The translations under genes and the position numbers were made by a program. Under the pieces are notes generated by a model. That model had not been told where the DNA came from. It saw only the letters and a list, made by a program, of their open reading frames with translations, and made no database searches. Shown piece after piece: positions 1 through 8,081 of a stretch of DNA of 64,000 nt (positions within the stretch are counted from its first letter, which is position 1; each line of letters begins with the position of its first letter). Source of the stretch: Ruminococcaceae bacterium KH2T8 (lineage in GTDB: Bacteria > Bacillota > Clostridia > Saccharofermentanales > Saccharofermentanaceae); contig FOIY01000005.1 in the NCBI GenBank assembly GCA_900111435.1, forward strand, positions 1-64,000. Direction: 5' to 3'.

Positions 1-27
1 AAGCATCACCGGTGTGGTGCTTCTTTT
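1..27 (+). terminator. Rho-independent terminator of an upstream gene outside the window
   Basis: A 9-bp stem (AAGCATCAC / GTGGTGCTT, one G-T wobble) with a CGGT loop is followed by a T-rich run. It is the classic intrinsic terminator shape. The gene it serves lies before the window start. Confidence 0.75.
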
Positions 28-141
28 ATTTTGTTCGAAACATGAAAAAGGGGATTTGAGCCCGTGAGGGGATCGGGCGCATTTCGTGTTTTGGGCCTTT
101 CGGGCGGTGTGATCGGAACCGGATTAGCGCCGATCGGCTGT

Positions 142-390
142 GCGGTTCACGCAAGTCCTGTTTTTTGAGAATGTTTACACCATTTTCGAGACCGCGGTTC
201 ACACAAATTGATTTTGGGTTGATTGTTTGAACTATTTGGCGCGTTATAGTTCAAACAAATTGAGTTTATAGAGATTGTTTACACCATATCGCCTCTTATG
301 GTGTAAACATTTGACGTTTATGGGATTTGTTTACACTTTGAAGCCCTAAAAGGTGTAAACAATTTAGTAATATCCGACTTGTGTGAACCG
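142..390. repeat. GTTTACAC-type palindromic intergenic repeat, copy A
   Basis: This 249-bp segment holds a row of hairpin-forming inverted repeats: TTGTTTGAACTAT with its complement, GTTTACACCAT with TATGGTGTAAAC, and GTTTACACTTT with AAAGGTGTAAAC. A near-identical copy occurs in inverted orientation at 30797-31045; over the inner 190 bases only a handful of differences are visible. A further GGTGTAAACA unit follows at 391-440. The rest of the gap (441-583) shows no other structure apart from an AGGAGG with no useful start codon behind it. The element is non-coding; ORFs across it are artefacts of its palindromes. Confidence 0.85.
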
Positions 391-583
391 GCACCTTTTA
401 AAAGGTGTAAACAATCCCTCGAAAGCCGACATGTGTGAACCGGCAGCTCGTTTTTGGTAGCCGATGGCCGGGCATTGGTCCTCTTTCGGACCGTATAAGG
501 AGGATAAATTTATCGGCGGGCGGCGTTGGATCAACTTGCGGAACAAAGGATCTGCAAACCCGCAAAGCCCTGGAAACACTGCA

Positions 584-628
584 TTCTACCAACGGTCGAT
601 TGTCTTCTCAGGAGAAAATTGCTAGGTT
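584..628 (+). promoter_or_regulatory. Promoter with upstream element shared with the 34968 promoter
   Basis: A -35 TTGTCT (600-605) and an extended -10 TGC-TAGGTT (hexamer 623-628) are separated by 17 bases. They are preceded by the block TTCTACCAACGGTCGA. The same block, -35, spacer length and -10 recur upstream of the gene at 35101. The promoter reading is inference from spacing and conservation. Confidence 0.55.
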
Positions 629-660
629 TAGAGTAGATAACTGTAAGGGGGAGGTACCTT

Positions 661-3600
661 ATGAGACTACGAAAAGCCTTTAGCATCTTTATAGTGATGA
701 TGATGGTCGTCATGTCATTCTCATCTGCCGTTCTGGCTGACGGGGATACGACTGCTATCGAGATCTCGACCGGACTGTCGCTGGAGTTGCCGTCAGATTT
801 TATGGCCGTATGGTATGGCATGAGCGATGATGATCCCATGCTCGAAGAGTATGGCAGTGATCCCGAATTCGTCAGGGGAATGTATGAGCAGGGCAGTATA
901 GAGCTTCAGGGAGGCTATGATCCTGCTGACGGAGAACCGGGTAATTTCTTCTTTACGGTTTGCTTCGAGAAGGATGCTCCGGAAACGCTTGACGAAGACG
1001 CGTTCCTGGATGCGTTTGCCAAAGATGCGGCGCCGTTCTCACTGAATCAACAGGGCGTTTTCGACCCTGAAGAAGACATCGACGGCGAGATCTATCGCGG
1101 AACTATACAGATCGGAGATCTGACTGTATATAAGATGTATGCCGATATCGCTGCAGATTATACGCTTAAATATACAGAGTATTGCCTGATAACCGAAGAT
1201 GGAAAGATGCATTCCCTGATGATAATGCTGGTACAGGATTCTGATGCCGATGGTGAGCCGATCCCCTTCTCTGAGGAAGATATTGCGTACTATGCATACA
1301 CACTCGAATGCATCGAAGGTTCATTAGCATTTGACGGCGCTGCCGTCAGTATAGATGCGGCACCTTATGAGGGCCCGGTCTTGGCTGCTTCTACGGAGGA
1401 TTCGGGCGATGTTGGTGAGGCCGGTACTACTACGCCTGCTGATTCCACGCCCAAGCCCACTAAGGCTCCGGAGAAGACTTTCTTTAAGAGCTTTACCGAG
1501 TTTGAGTTCCCGGTCTGGATCCTCGCAGGTGCCATGGTCATCTTGCTCCTTGCCGGTGCTAAGGTAAATAAGAAGCTTGACTGGCAGGAGGAGCCTTTCG
1601 CGCTCGATACGTCAAAGTGCATCCAGGGCTTTGCCGCAGTGGCGATAATCATTCACCACTTAACGCAGAATATCGGTCCGAGTGCAGGACCTCTGGCGTT
1701 CATGTCGGAATGCGGCGTTCTCTTTGTAGGTATCTTTTTCTTCTTCTCGGGCTACGGACTTTACACGAGCCTTAAGACCAAGAAGGATTACCTTAAGAGC
1801 TTCCTTAAGAAGAGATATGTAACGATACTCGTTCCTTTCTATATGTGTATCTTCGTATTCGTTATCGCTGCGTGCATAGGCGGCATGAAGCTCGAAGGTT
1901 GGGAGATCCCTGCCGTGCTTTCCGGCTGGTCCTTGCTTAACAGCCACATGTGGTACATAGTCGAGATCGCTATCCTTTACCTCGTATTCTTTGCCCTTTA
2001 CAGCCTTATAAAGAACCGCACGGTCGCTACCGTTCTGATGAGTGCTTTCGTTCTCGGCATGATGTACTTCAGCCTTCAGCTCGCTCACGGTGATGACTAC
2101 TCCTGCCCTTACTGGTTCATGGGTGAGTGGTGGTATAACTCGTCGCTTCTCTTTATAGTCGGCATAATCGTATCCAAGCACGCGGATGGTCTCCGAAAGA
2201 TCGCACGCAAGATCTATTGGGTGCTCGTACCCGTTCTGGGATTCCTCGTATGGTTCCTCGGAAAGAAGACTTTCTTCATGCTCCAGACTGTTTCCTACTG
2301 GAGTGAAGAGCCCGGCGGAGATCCCGCGATCATGGATAAGCTCAAGTGCCTTTCCGTACAGCTTCCCTGGATCCTGTGCTTCGTGTTGCTCCTCCTTCTT
2401 ATCATGATGAAGGTCAGATTCGGCAACCCCGTGCTGAAGTTCTTAGGCTCCATTTCTCTCGAGCTCTACCTTTCACATAACCTGTTCCTGACGGGACTTC
2501 AGGAAGGTTCGATATTCAGAGTAAAGAGTGCGAGCATGTACATGATCCTTACGATCCTGATGGCGATCGGATTTGCGACGATCATCAGCGGTGTAGACAA
2601 GTACATCATCGGACTTATCACGGGCAAGAAGAGAGATGATCTCAAGCTCGAGCCCACAGCCCGTATCCACTCGATCGATGTTATGAGGATAGTCATGGCA
2701 TTCTTCGTCGTAGCTATCCACTGTCCCTTCTCGGGAAAGGCGGGCGACGTGTTCGTTACTTACGGCAAGACGGCGGTTCCTTTCTTCCTCGTAGTATGCG
2801 GCTACATGCTCTTCCGCGAGGACAGCGCCGAGATGATGAAACGCCTTCTCAAGCAGACAAAGAGGATCGCGATATTCTATGTGCTCGCCAATATCTTCTA
2901 TGCAGGTGTATGCGCACTTTATTCGTGGGTGATGATGCACAACATGTCCGAGTTTACTGCCTGCTTCAAGACGAAGCCGCTCATGGACTTCCTGCTCTAT
3001 AACTTCTCGCCCTTCTCGGAGCATCTGTGGTACCTCGGATCACTTCTTTATGCTTTGCTCATAATGCTCCTTCTTAATAAGCTCAAGGTGCTGAAGCATG
3101 CGGCATTTGCGGGCCCCGTTCTCGTTGCGGCATATGTCATCCTGTCGCATATGGGAATCGGCGAAGGATATCAGCTTCGAAATGCGATCCTCGTCGGTAT
3201 GGGCTACACGCTCACGGGAATGCTCATAAGAAGATTCGCCGAGAAGATCCTGAGCATAAAGTTCATTACACCTGTTCTTTTGATCCTCTTCGCAGTGTGC
3301 TGCGGAACGGCGATCGTCGAGCTTACGCACTATAAGCAGGGAACGGCGGTGCCTTTCGTAAGCTGCGAGATCCTCACGGTCGTACTCATGCTCCTGTGCC
3401 TGAGGTTCCCGAAGTTCGGTATGGGCACCTTCGCCGAGAAGCTCGGCAGGGAATGCTCGCTTCCGATCTACATCCTGCACATCAGCGTTATGATGCTGTT
3501 CTTCATGACGAATAATGATAAGTTCTTCGGCGACTTTGGCGCTGTAACCGTCTTCGTCGTAACGGCAGCGATCGCGGGTGCATATAAGAGCATAAGGCAT

Positions 3601-3708
3601 GCGATCGGCGAAGTATCGCGCGAAAGCAAGGCGCCCGCTGAAGCTGCGGCATCTGAGCCGGAAGCGGGTAAGGTCGAATCCGCAGAGGTAGCAACTGAGA
3701 AAGTCTAG
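661..3708 (+). CDS. Secreted-domain / tandem acyltransferase-3 fusion membrane protein
   Basis: This 1015-residue protein has a signal peptide at residues 1-26. An acidic extracytoplasmic domain follows to about residue 255, then a Thr/Pro/Lys-rich linker and a membrane segment near 285-303. Two multi-spanning blocks come next, about 315-650 and 669-985, and each begins like an acyltransferase-3 (Acyl_transf_3, COG1835/COG3274) domain: a conserved run, then a His in the first helix (AIIIHH and VVAIHC). Family members O-acylate cell-wall or exopolysaccharide sugars, but the substrate here is unknown. Most members have a single domain, so the duplication plus an ectodomain is unusual. The C-terminal tail is Ala/Glu rich. 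GGGGGAGG precedes the ATG by about seven bases. The promoter at 584-628 is shared with a lipoprotein gene at 35101, suggesting an envelope regulon. Confidence 0.8.
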   Translation: MRLRKAFSIFIVMMMVVMSFSSAVLADGDTTAIEISTGLSLELPSDFMAVWYGMSDDDPMLEEYGSDPEFVRGMYEQGSIELQGGYDPADGEPGNFFFTVCFEKDAPETLDEDAFLDAFAKDAAPFSLNQQGVFDPEEDIDGEIYRGTIQIGDLTVYKMYADIAADYTLKYTEYCLITEDGKMHSLMIMLVQDSDADGEPIPFSEEDIAYYAYTLECIEGSLAFDGAAVSIDAAPYEGPVLAASTEDSGDVGEAGTTTPADSTPKPTKAPEKTFFKSFTEFEFPVWILAGAMVILLLAGAKVNKKLDWQEEPFALDTSKCIQGFAAVAIIIHHLTQNIGPSAGPLAFMSECGVLFVGIFFFFSGYGLYTSLKTKKDYLKSFLKKRYVTILVPFYMCIFVFVIAACIGGMKLEGWEIPAVLSGWSLLNSHMWYIVEIAILYLVFFALYSLIKNRTVATVLMSAFVLGMMYFSLQLAHGDDYSCPYWFMGEWWYNSSLLFIVGIIVSKHADGLRKIARKIYWVLVPVLGFLVWFLGKKTFFMLQTVSYWSEEPGGDPAIMDKLKCLSVQLPWILCFVLLLLLIMMKVRFGNPVLKFLGSISLELYLSHNLFLTGLQEGSIFRVKSASMYMILTILMAIGFATIISGVDKYIIGLITGKKRDDLKLEPTARIHSIDVMRIVMAFFVVAIHCPFSGKAGDVFVTYGKTAVPFFLVVCGYMLFREDSAEMMKRLLKQTKRIAIFYVLANIFYAGVCALYSWVMMHNMSEFTACFKTKPLMDFLLYNFSPFSEHLWYLGSLLYALLIMLLLNKLKVLKHAAFAGPVLVAAYVILSHMGIGEGYQLRNAILVGMGYTLTGMLIRRFAEKILSIKFITPVLLILFAVCCGTAIVELTHYKQGTAVPFVSCEILTVVLMLLCLRFPKFGMGTFAEKLGRECSLPIYILHISVMMLFFMTNNDKFFGDFGAVTVFVVTAAIAGAYKSIRHAIGEVSRESKAPAEAAASEPEAGKVESAEVATEKV

Positions 3709-3733
3709 TTTTCATAGTACCTATCCCTAAGGG

Positions 3734-3772
3734 AGAAAAGGTCGTGACCTGATGGTCGCGGCCTTTTCTTTT
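3734..3772 (+). terminator. Rho-independent terminator after the acyltransferase fusion
   Basis: AGAAAAGG (3734-3741) pairs with CCTTTTCT (3762-3769). The inner loop can also pair (GTCGTGACC against GGTCGCGGC). A short T-run follows. Confidence 0.65.
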
Positions 3773-3812
3773 GGTGCGCGGGTGGAGGGGGGGCTGACTT
3801 GCCGGTGGCCCA

Positions 3813-3937
3813 TGTCTCCGGTGCTGTCTCCGTTTTTCAAAAACGGAGACGGGGGTGGAGACATTTCGCTCAAAAACGAAGGTTTTTTCTCCACTGTGGT
3901 CTCCATTTTTAAAAAGTGGAGACATAGGTGGAGACAT
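3813..3937. repeat. GGAGAC-type palindromic intergenic repeat
   Basis: The words TGTCTCC and GGAGACA occur repeatedly in both orientations, building two hairpin halves: a GTCTCCG-loop-CGGAGAC half, then a GTCTCCA-loop-TGGAGAC half. The same family appears as two near-identical copies at 43125-43306 and 44001-44182. Behind it, 3985-4030 holds a degenerate GTCACC...TTGGTGA unit of the GTGACC family. Nothing else is evident up to the start at 4118. Confidence 0.75.
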
Positions 3938-4117
3938 CCGTTTGCCGGTTGCTTTCGCGCGGCCGGCGATCAGAAATTCGCTAAAACAGTCACCTGTCTG
4001 CAGATTGGTGACGGATTTGGTGATTTTTGACAGGGTCGCTCTGAAACCTTGTCCGTACCTTTTGCGTTTATAGATATGTAAGACTTAATGTGGAATTCAT
4101 GATAAGGGGATAAATCC

Positions 4118-5059
4118 ATGAAAGACAGTAAGCACTTAAGAGCACTCGTTACTCTGATGGCTGCGTTTTGCATCCTGTTTTCGATGTGCGGGACGCTGAG
4201 CGCCAATTCGATAATCATCAAATCGCAGTTCTATGCTGAGTTTATCAATACGGGCGATGATTCTAGATTCTATGCGCTCCTGCTCGCGAAGAGTACTGAC
4301 GGCAGGGCTATAACATTAGTTTCCCACATGAGTAATAAGACCGAAGCGCAGTATGAGCGTCTAAGAGAGCATCAGGAGCAGGCTGTTGAGCTTGGTGTTC
4401 AGGGATATGAAGCTGACGGCGTGGATACTTTCCTGGCTCAGTGTGACTGCCTTGAAGGTTTTGTCTACGATGATGAAATGACCGCTTTGGAATGTTGCTT
4501 CGGAGATACGGTCATCGAAGCAACCTATGTCACTCCCATAGATAATTGCGACTTCAGATTCCTGTTCTACTGGCCCGATACCGGTGAGTATAAGCTGAGC
4601 GATACCTTTTCGCTCGAAAAGATCAACCGGATAAGGATCGATATGTCGGCTGACGGGACTTACCTGCCGATAACGGACCTCGAGTATGAATACGACCTTA
4701 ACGCGCTTATCCCCGGCGTGGCTTTCCATCTGCTGTTCACGCTCATAACGGAGACCCTGATCGCCGTATTCTTCAAGCTTCGTACCAAAAAGCTGCTGGC
4801 TACGATACTCGTTACGAATCTCATTACCAACCTGACGGCCAATCTGGTGGCGGTACTGAGCGTGATGCATTATGTTCAGCTCTATCTTGTTATTGAGCTG
4901 GCCGTGTTCATAGTGGAATTCATCGTATACCGCATATTCTTCGCGAAAGAGATCAAGACCGCCAAGATCCTGGTATTCACGGCAGCGGCAAATCTGTTCT
5001 CGGCCATAGGCGGATTCTTCGCTTTCCTGGCTGTGCTTTCGATCGTGGGAACAACTTGA
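4118..5059 (+). CDS. Membrane protein of unknown function with N-terminal ectodomain
   Basis: I do not recognise this 313-residue protein. Residues 1-30 form a signal or anchor segment. About 160 residues of mixed polar sequence, predicted outside the membrane, follow and contain four Cys. The C-terminal third holds four hydrophobic helices (roughly residues 200-220, 228-252, 255-275 and 283-310) separated by short Lys/Arg-rich turns. No catalytic motif is obvious. AAGGGGATAAATCC precedes the ATG. The gene sits alone between two palindromic repeat regions, and its neighbours on both sides are acyltransferase-3 proteins, so an envelope role is plausible but unproven. Confidence 0.6.
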   Translation: MKDSKHLRALVTLMAAFCILFSMCGTLSANSIIIKSQFYAEFINTGDDSRFYALLLAKSTDGRAITLVSHMSNKTEAQYERLREHQEQAVELGVQGYEADGVDTFLAQCDCLEGFVYDDEMTALECCFGDTVIEATYVTPIDNCDFRFLFYWPDTGEYKLSDTFSLEKINRIRIDMSADGTYLPITDLEYEYDLNALIPGVAFHLLFTLITETLIAVFFKLRTKKLLATILVTNLITNLTANLVAVLSVMHYVQLYLVIELAVFIVEFIVYRIFFAKEIKTAKILVFTAAANLFSAIGGFFAFLAVLSIVGTT

Positions 5060-5097
5060 TCGGGGCCGCCCGAAAGCCACGCGCGCGTAAGGGTCGT

Positions 5098-5398
5098 GGT
5101 GACCAATTCGGTGACTCGCCCGCGATCGGAAAGTCGTTCAAAGTGTCGCTTTTCGATTCAAAAATCGACGTTCTTTACGACTTTTGGCCGATAGTCGATA
5201 AAAGTGTCGTTTTTCATTTCAAAAAACGACGTTTCTAACGACTTTTGAATAACGACACCCGCGCGAACTCGTTTCATGTTAAGATTCGCAGAATTGGTCA
5301 CCGGAAAGTGCTTTCAGTGACCGATTTGGTGAAAATCAGGCGAAAATCACAAAAATGGTCACTGACGAAGGTTCCCGGTGACCAATTTGGTGACTCGT
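5098..5398. repeat. Composite palindromic repeat: GTGACC units flanking CGACTT units
   Basis: The 373-bp gap between convergent genes is almost wholly repeat. GTGACCAATTCGGTGAC lies at about 5099, and further GTCACC/GTGACC units lie at about 5303-5398. Between them, about 5131-5245, is a second dialect built on AAGTCGT...GTCG-loop-CGAC...ACGACTT, present as two nested-hairpin halves. The GTGACC part matches the family at 22667-22778. GC-rich CCCGAAAGCC words border both ends. Confidence 0.75.
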
Positions 5399-5432
5399 GA
5401 AGCTAACGCCCGAAAGCCGCACCGCGCGCCCT

Positions 5433-6605
5433 TTACCTGACGTCGCCGTCGAAGAGGCCGGATCTTCTTTCGAGGACCATGTTCTTTATGAGGTAGACAA
5501 CGGCCGCTACTACTATGGTGCTGACGAGGACCGCGGGGAGGTAAACTCCTATGCCGTACTTATCGTAGATGAAGAAGAGATTTTCGATCATGAGATAGTT
5601 GAGCATTATGGTCTCGAGGGAGATCTTGCCCATGAACTTTAATACGGCATTACCGATCCTGACCTTGGATACTATGGTGATGACGAGGATTATGAATACG
5701 AGCTCTAATACCGTCTCTTCGCTGAGCCCTTCGAGCCTGTAGAGAATGCCCTGAAGATTGTTCCTGTCGTCAATGTAGTAGATCTGCCTTTCGACGAGTC
5801 CTCTGTGGATGTAGTCGAGAAGTACGAAGAGTACGGATGAGGAGAGGATGATCGCCGTGAAGGCTTTCCTGATGACGCGATTGACCTTTTCTTCCTTATA
5901 GGCGTAGAGCATGCCTACGGGGAACATGAGGATCGTGTTATACCACCACTCGCCCTTGAACCAGTATGACATTATCATGGACTGGGAGTGTCCCGAGAGT
6001 AGTCCTATGGTGACCATGATAAGGACGACGGCGGTTGTCAGGATGATGCCCGTTCCGGCTTTCTTGACCTTGCCGAATATGATCCTGAATGCGACGTAGA
6101 GGATCATGATCTCGACCGCAAACCACATCTGGTTATTAACGAGGAAGAGACCGAAGAAGGCACAGATGACCTCAGTGAATGTAAAGTGATTACCGTATCT
6201 GATGTTGCCCAGGAGCGCTTCCGTAAGGTAGATGTAGTTGCAGATGAAGTACGGAACGAGGACGGTAAATATCCTTCGCTTCATGAAGCCTTTGGTGTAG
6301 TCTTTATCGGTCAGCCATCTCTTTACGAGACCGAAGCCCGAAGAGAAGAAGAAGAATGCTACTGCCAGGATGCCGTAGTAGTAATAATTCATGAATTCCT
6401 TCATGAGCTCTTCGCGTACTCCGAAGTTTACCATCGTTATGACCGTCTGGTGGAAGATTATAAAGATCGCGAGGAAACCGCGGATCTCCTTGCTCAAGAT
6501 CCTGTCGAAGAATGTCTTCTCGTCGGAAGGTCTTCTCTTGGCGTTTATCAGCAGCAGTGCTCCTAGGAGAGCCAGACTGATATAAAAGATCACTGTAAAA
6601 TTCAC
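5433..6605 (-). CDS. Acyltransferase-3 family membrane protein
   Basis: This 390-residue polytopic protein has about ten hydrophobic helices. A DRILSKEIRGFLAIFIIFHQ segment near the N terminus places the family's His in the first catalytic helix, and an Arg-rich KRRIFTVLVPYF loop follows. It is similar in layout and motifs (LVPYFICNYI; YWFKGEWWYN) to the first acyltransferase block of the fusion at 661-3708, which carries LVPFYMCIF and YWFMGEWWYN, so the two are paralogues. The expected role is O-acylation of a surface glycan. The start is GTG at 6603-6605, with AAGGAG correctly placed upstream. It is followed by repeat DNA rather than a clear terminator. Confidence 0.8.
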   Translation of the reverse strand: MNFTVIFYISLALLGALLLINAKRRPSDEKTFFDRILSKEIRGFLAIFIIFHQTVITMVNFGVREELMKEFMNYYYYGILAVAFFFFSSGFGLVKRWLTDKDYTKGFMKRRIFTVLVPYFICNYIYLTEALLGNIRYGNHFTFTEVICAFFGLFLVNNQMWFAVEIMILYVAFRIIFGKVKKAGTGIILTTAVVLIMVTIGLLSGHSQSMIMSYWFKGEWWYNTILMFPVGMLYAYKEEKVNRVIRKAFTAIILSSSVLFVLLDYIHRGLVERQIYYIDDRNNLQGILYRLEGLSEETVLELVFIILVITIVSKVRIGNAVLKFMGKISLETIMLNYLMIENLFFIYDKYGIGVYLPAVLVSTIVVAAVVYLIKNMVLERRSGLFDGDVR

Positions 6606-6620
6606 TTTGGCTTCTCCTTG

Positions 6621-7010
6621 TTATTTCATTAGACTTATGACGTTTAGTGTGAGCGATATCAGCAGCAGGGTTATGACGACCAGTATGATTATTATCAGTC
6701 GACTTCGTTCCTTCTTGTGCCGGATCTCTTCGTCGCCGAGTTCGACCGATTCGTTTACGAGTTTTTGCGCTTCTTCACGCGTCAGTACCTCGTTCTCGTC
6801 CTGCCGCTTTCCGGCCAGGATCTCCATTATGGAGATGTCGAGAACTTTCGATATCGGTTCGAGCATTGAGATGTCCGGGAAACTTAATCCGCGTTCCCAT
6901 TTGGATACGGCTTTGTCCGTGACATTTAAGGCATCCGCAAGCTGCTTTTGGGTCATGCCCTTTTCCTTGCGTAATTCGGTTATCAGTTGTCCTGTTTGTT
7001 CTTTATCCAT
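6621..7010 (-). CDS. XRE-family HTH regulator with C-terminal membrane anchor
   Basis: This protein has about 129 residues. Residues 1-60 form an HTH_3/Cro-CI domain (EKGMTQKQLADALNVTDKAVSKWERG). A Glu/Arg-rich segment and a single hydrophobic helix near the C terminus follow, so the regulator is probably membrane tethered. I chose the ATG at 7010 because AAGGAAAAGG precedes it; an upstream TTG at 7052 in the same frame lacks a ribosome site. It lies 15 bp upstream of the acyltransferase gene on the same strand and probably forms an operon with it. A TATACT box lies just upstream on the minus strand. Confidence 0.8.
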   Translation of the reverse strand: MDKEQTGQLITELRKEKGMTQKQLADALNVTDKAVSKWERGLSFPDISMLEPISKVLDISIMEILAGKRQDENEVLTREEAQKLVNESVELGDEEIRHKKERSRLIIIILVVITLLLISLTLNVISLMK

Positions 7011-7153
7011 CAGACCTTTTCCTTGAGAAACCGCTCTGCCTAATACGTCCAAAATAAGTATACAATAAGTTCACGGTTCTCTTAACATATATCAATGTAA
7101 TATCGCGATCTTTCTGCTATCTTTTGATCATAGGAACGATAAGGAGGAACGAT

Positions 7154-8071
7154 ATGAGAGACGTACTGATCGGAACATGGGCCTGGGGAACAGGCGGCAA
7201 CGGCTCGAAGATGGTATTCGGCAACAAGCAGGATGAGTCGGTCTTAAGGCAGTCATTTGCCGATGCGGTAAAGCTCGGATTTACGAAATGGGATACCGCG
7301 GCCGTATACGGAATGGGTACGTGCGAAAGCCTCCTCGGCTCACTTATAAAAGGTAACGACGATATCTTTATCTCCACGAAATTCATGCCTGCCAAGAAGT
7401 ATAAGAATGGTGCGCTGACGAAGTCTTTCGAAGAGAGTATGGCGCGCCTCGGGCGAAGCTCCGCGGACCTTTTCTGGATACACGTTCCGCACGATCTTTT
7501 AAGGAATCTTGAAGAGGCAGTTCCGCTCATGAAAGAGGGGCGCATAAAGTCGATCGGTATATCGAATGTATCGCTCGCGCATATCAAGGAGGCCGAAAGC
7601 TTTCTCGCGGAAAAAGGCCTGAAGCTCGGCGCCGTTCAGAATCACTTCAGCCTCTTAAGGAACGACCAGCAGCCGATCATAGATTACTGTAACGGCAGGG
7701 GGATCACTTACTATGCATATATGGTCCTTGAGCAGGGAGCACTGTCGGGAAGATACAGCGCGAAAGAGCATTTTCCTCTCCTGTCGATGAGGGGGTTAGC
7801 GTTCCCGAAGAGCAAGTTCATAAAGATCGAAAAGCTCCTCCTTACAATGAAGGAGATAGCTGCTAAATACGATGTCGATCCTTCGCAGATACCTATCCTC
7901 TGGGCAGCAGGAAAAGGCGCCGTACCGATCGTCGGCATTACGAAGCCCACGCATGCTGCAAGGCTCGCAGCCGCCATAAATATTGAACTCTCACCTGATG
8001 AGATGAAGCACCTGGAGGACGAAGCCGCCGCTACCGGAATAAGGCAGCAGGGCATGTGGGAACCGCAGTAA
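7154..8071 (+). CDS. Aldo/keto reductase
   Basis: This 305-residue TIM-barrel protein begins with a GTWAWG strand. The family tetrad is visible as an Asp-Thr-Ala-x-x-Tyr segment (KWDTAAVYG), the catalytic Lys region (FISTKFMPAKKY) and an active-site His (FWIHVPHD). The NADPH-binding C terminus is represented by VPIVGITKPTHAARLAAA. It should reduce an aldehyde, ketone or sugar with NADPH in the cytoplasm; the substrate is not predictable. AAGGAGG sits seven bases before the ATG at 7154. The divergent neighbour is the XRE gene. Confidence 0.88.
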   Translation: MRDVLIGTWAWGTGGNGSKMVFGNKQDESVLRQSFADAVKLGFTKWDTAAVYGMGTCESLLGSLIKGNDDIFISTKFMPAKKYKNGALTKSFEESMARLGRSSADLFWIHVPHDLLRNLEEAVPLMKEGRIKSIGISNVSLAHIKEAESFLAEKGLKLGAVQNHFSLLRNDQQPIIDYCNGRGITYYAYMVLEQGALSGRYSAKEHFPLLSMRGLAFPKSKFIKIEKLLLTMKEIAAKYDVDPSQIPILWAAGKGAVPIVGITKPTHAARLAAAINIELSPDEMKHLEDEAAATGIRQQGMWEPQ

Positions 8072-8081
8072 TGAGCGTATA

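Noticed and set aside
142-440. CRISPR array
   Set aside because: The recurring GTTTACAC words alternate in orientation and pair as hairpins; there are no equal-length unique spacers between direct repeats and no cas genes.
1660-2181. Long antisense ORFs opposite the acyltransferase fusion and other genes
   Set aside because: They mirror codon bias of the real gene on the other strand and encode charged, low-quality sequence without ribosome sites.
5056-5238. A 60-residue ORF after the 4118 gene
   Set aside because: It overlaps the preceding stop and is encoded by the composite repeat.
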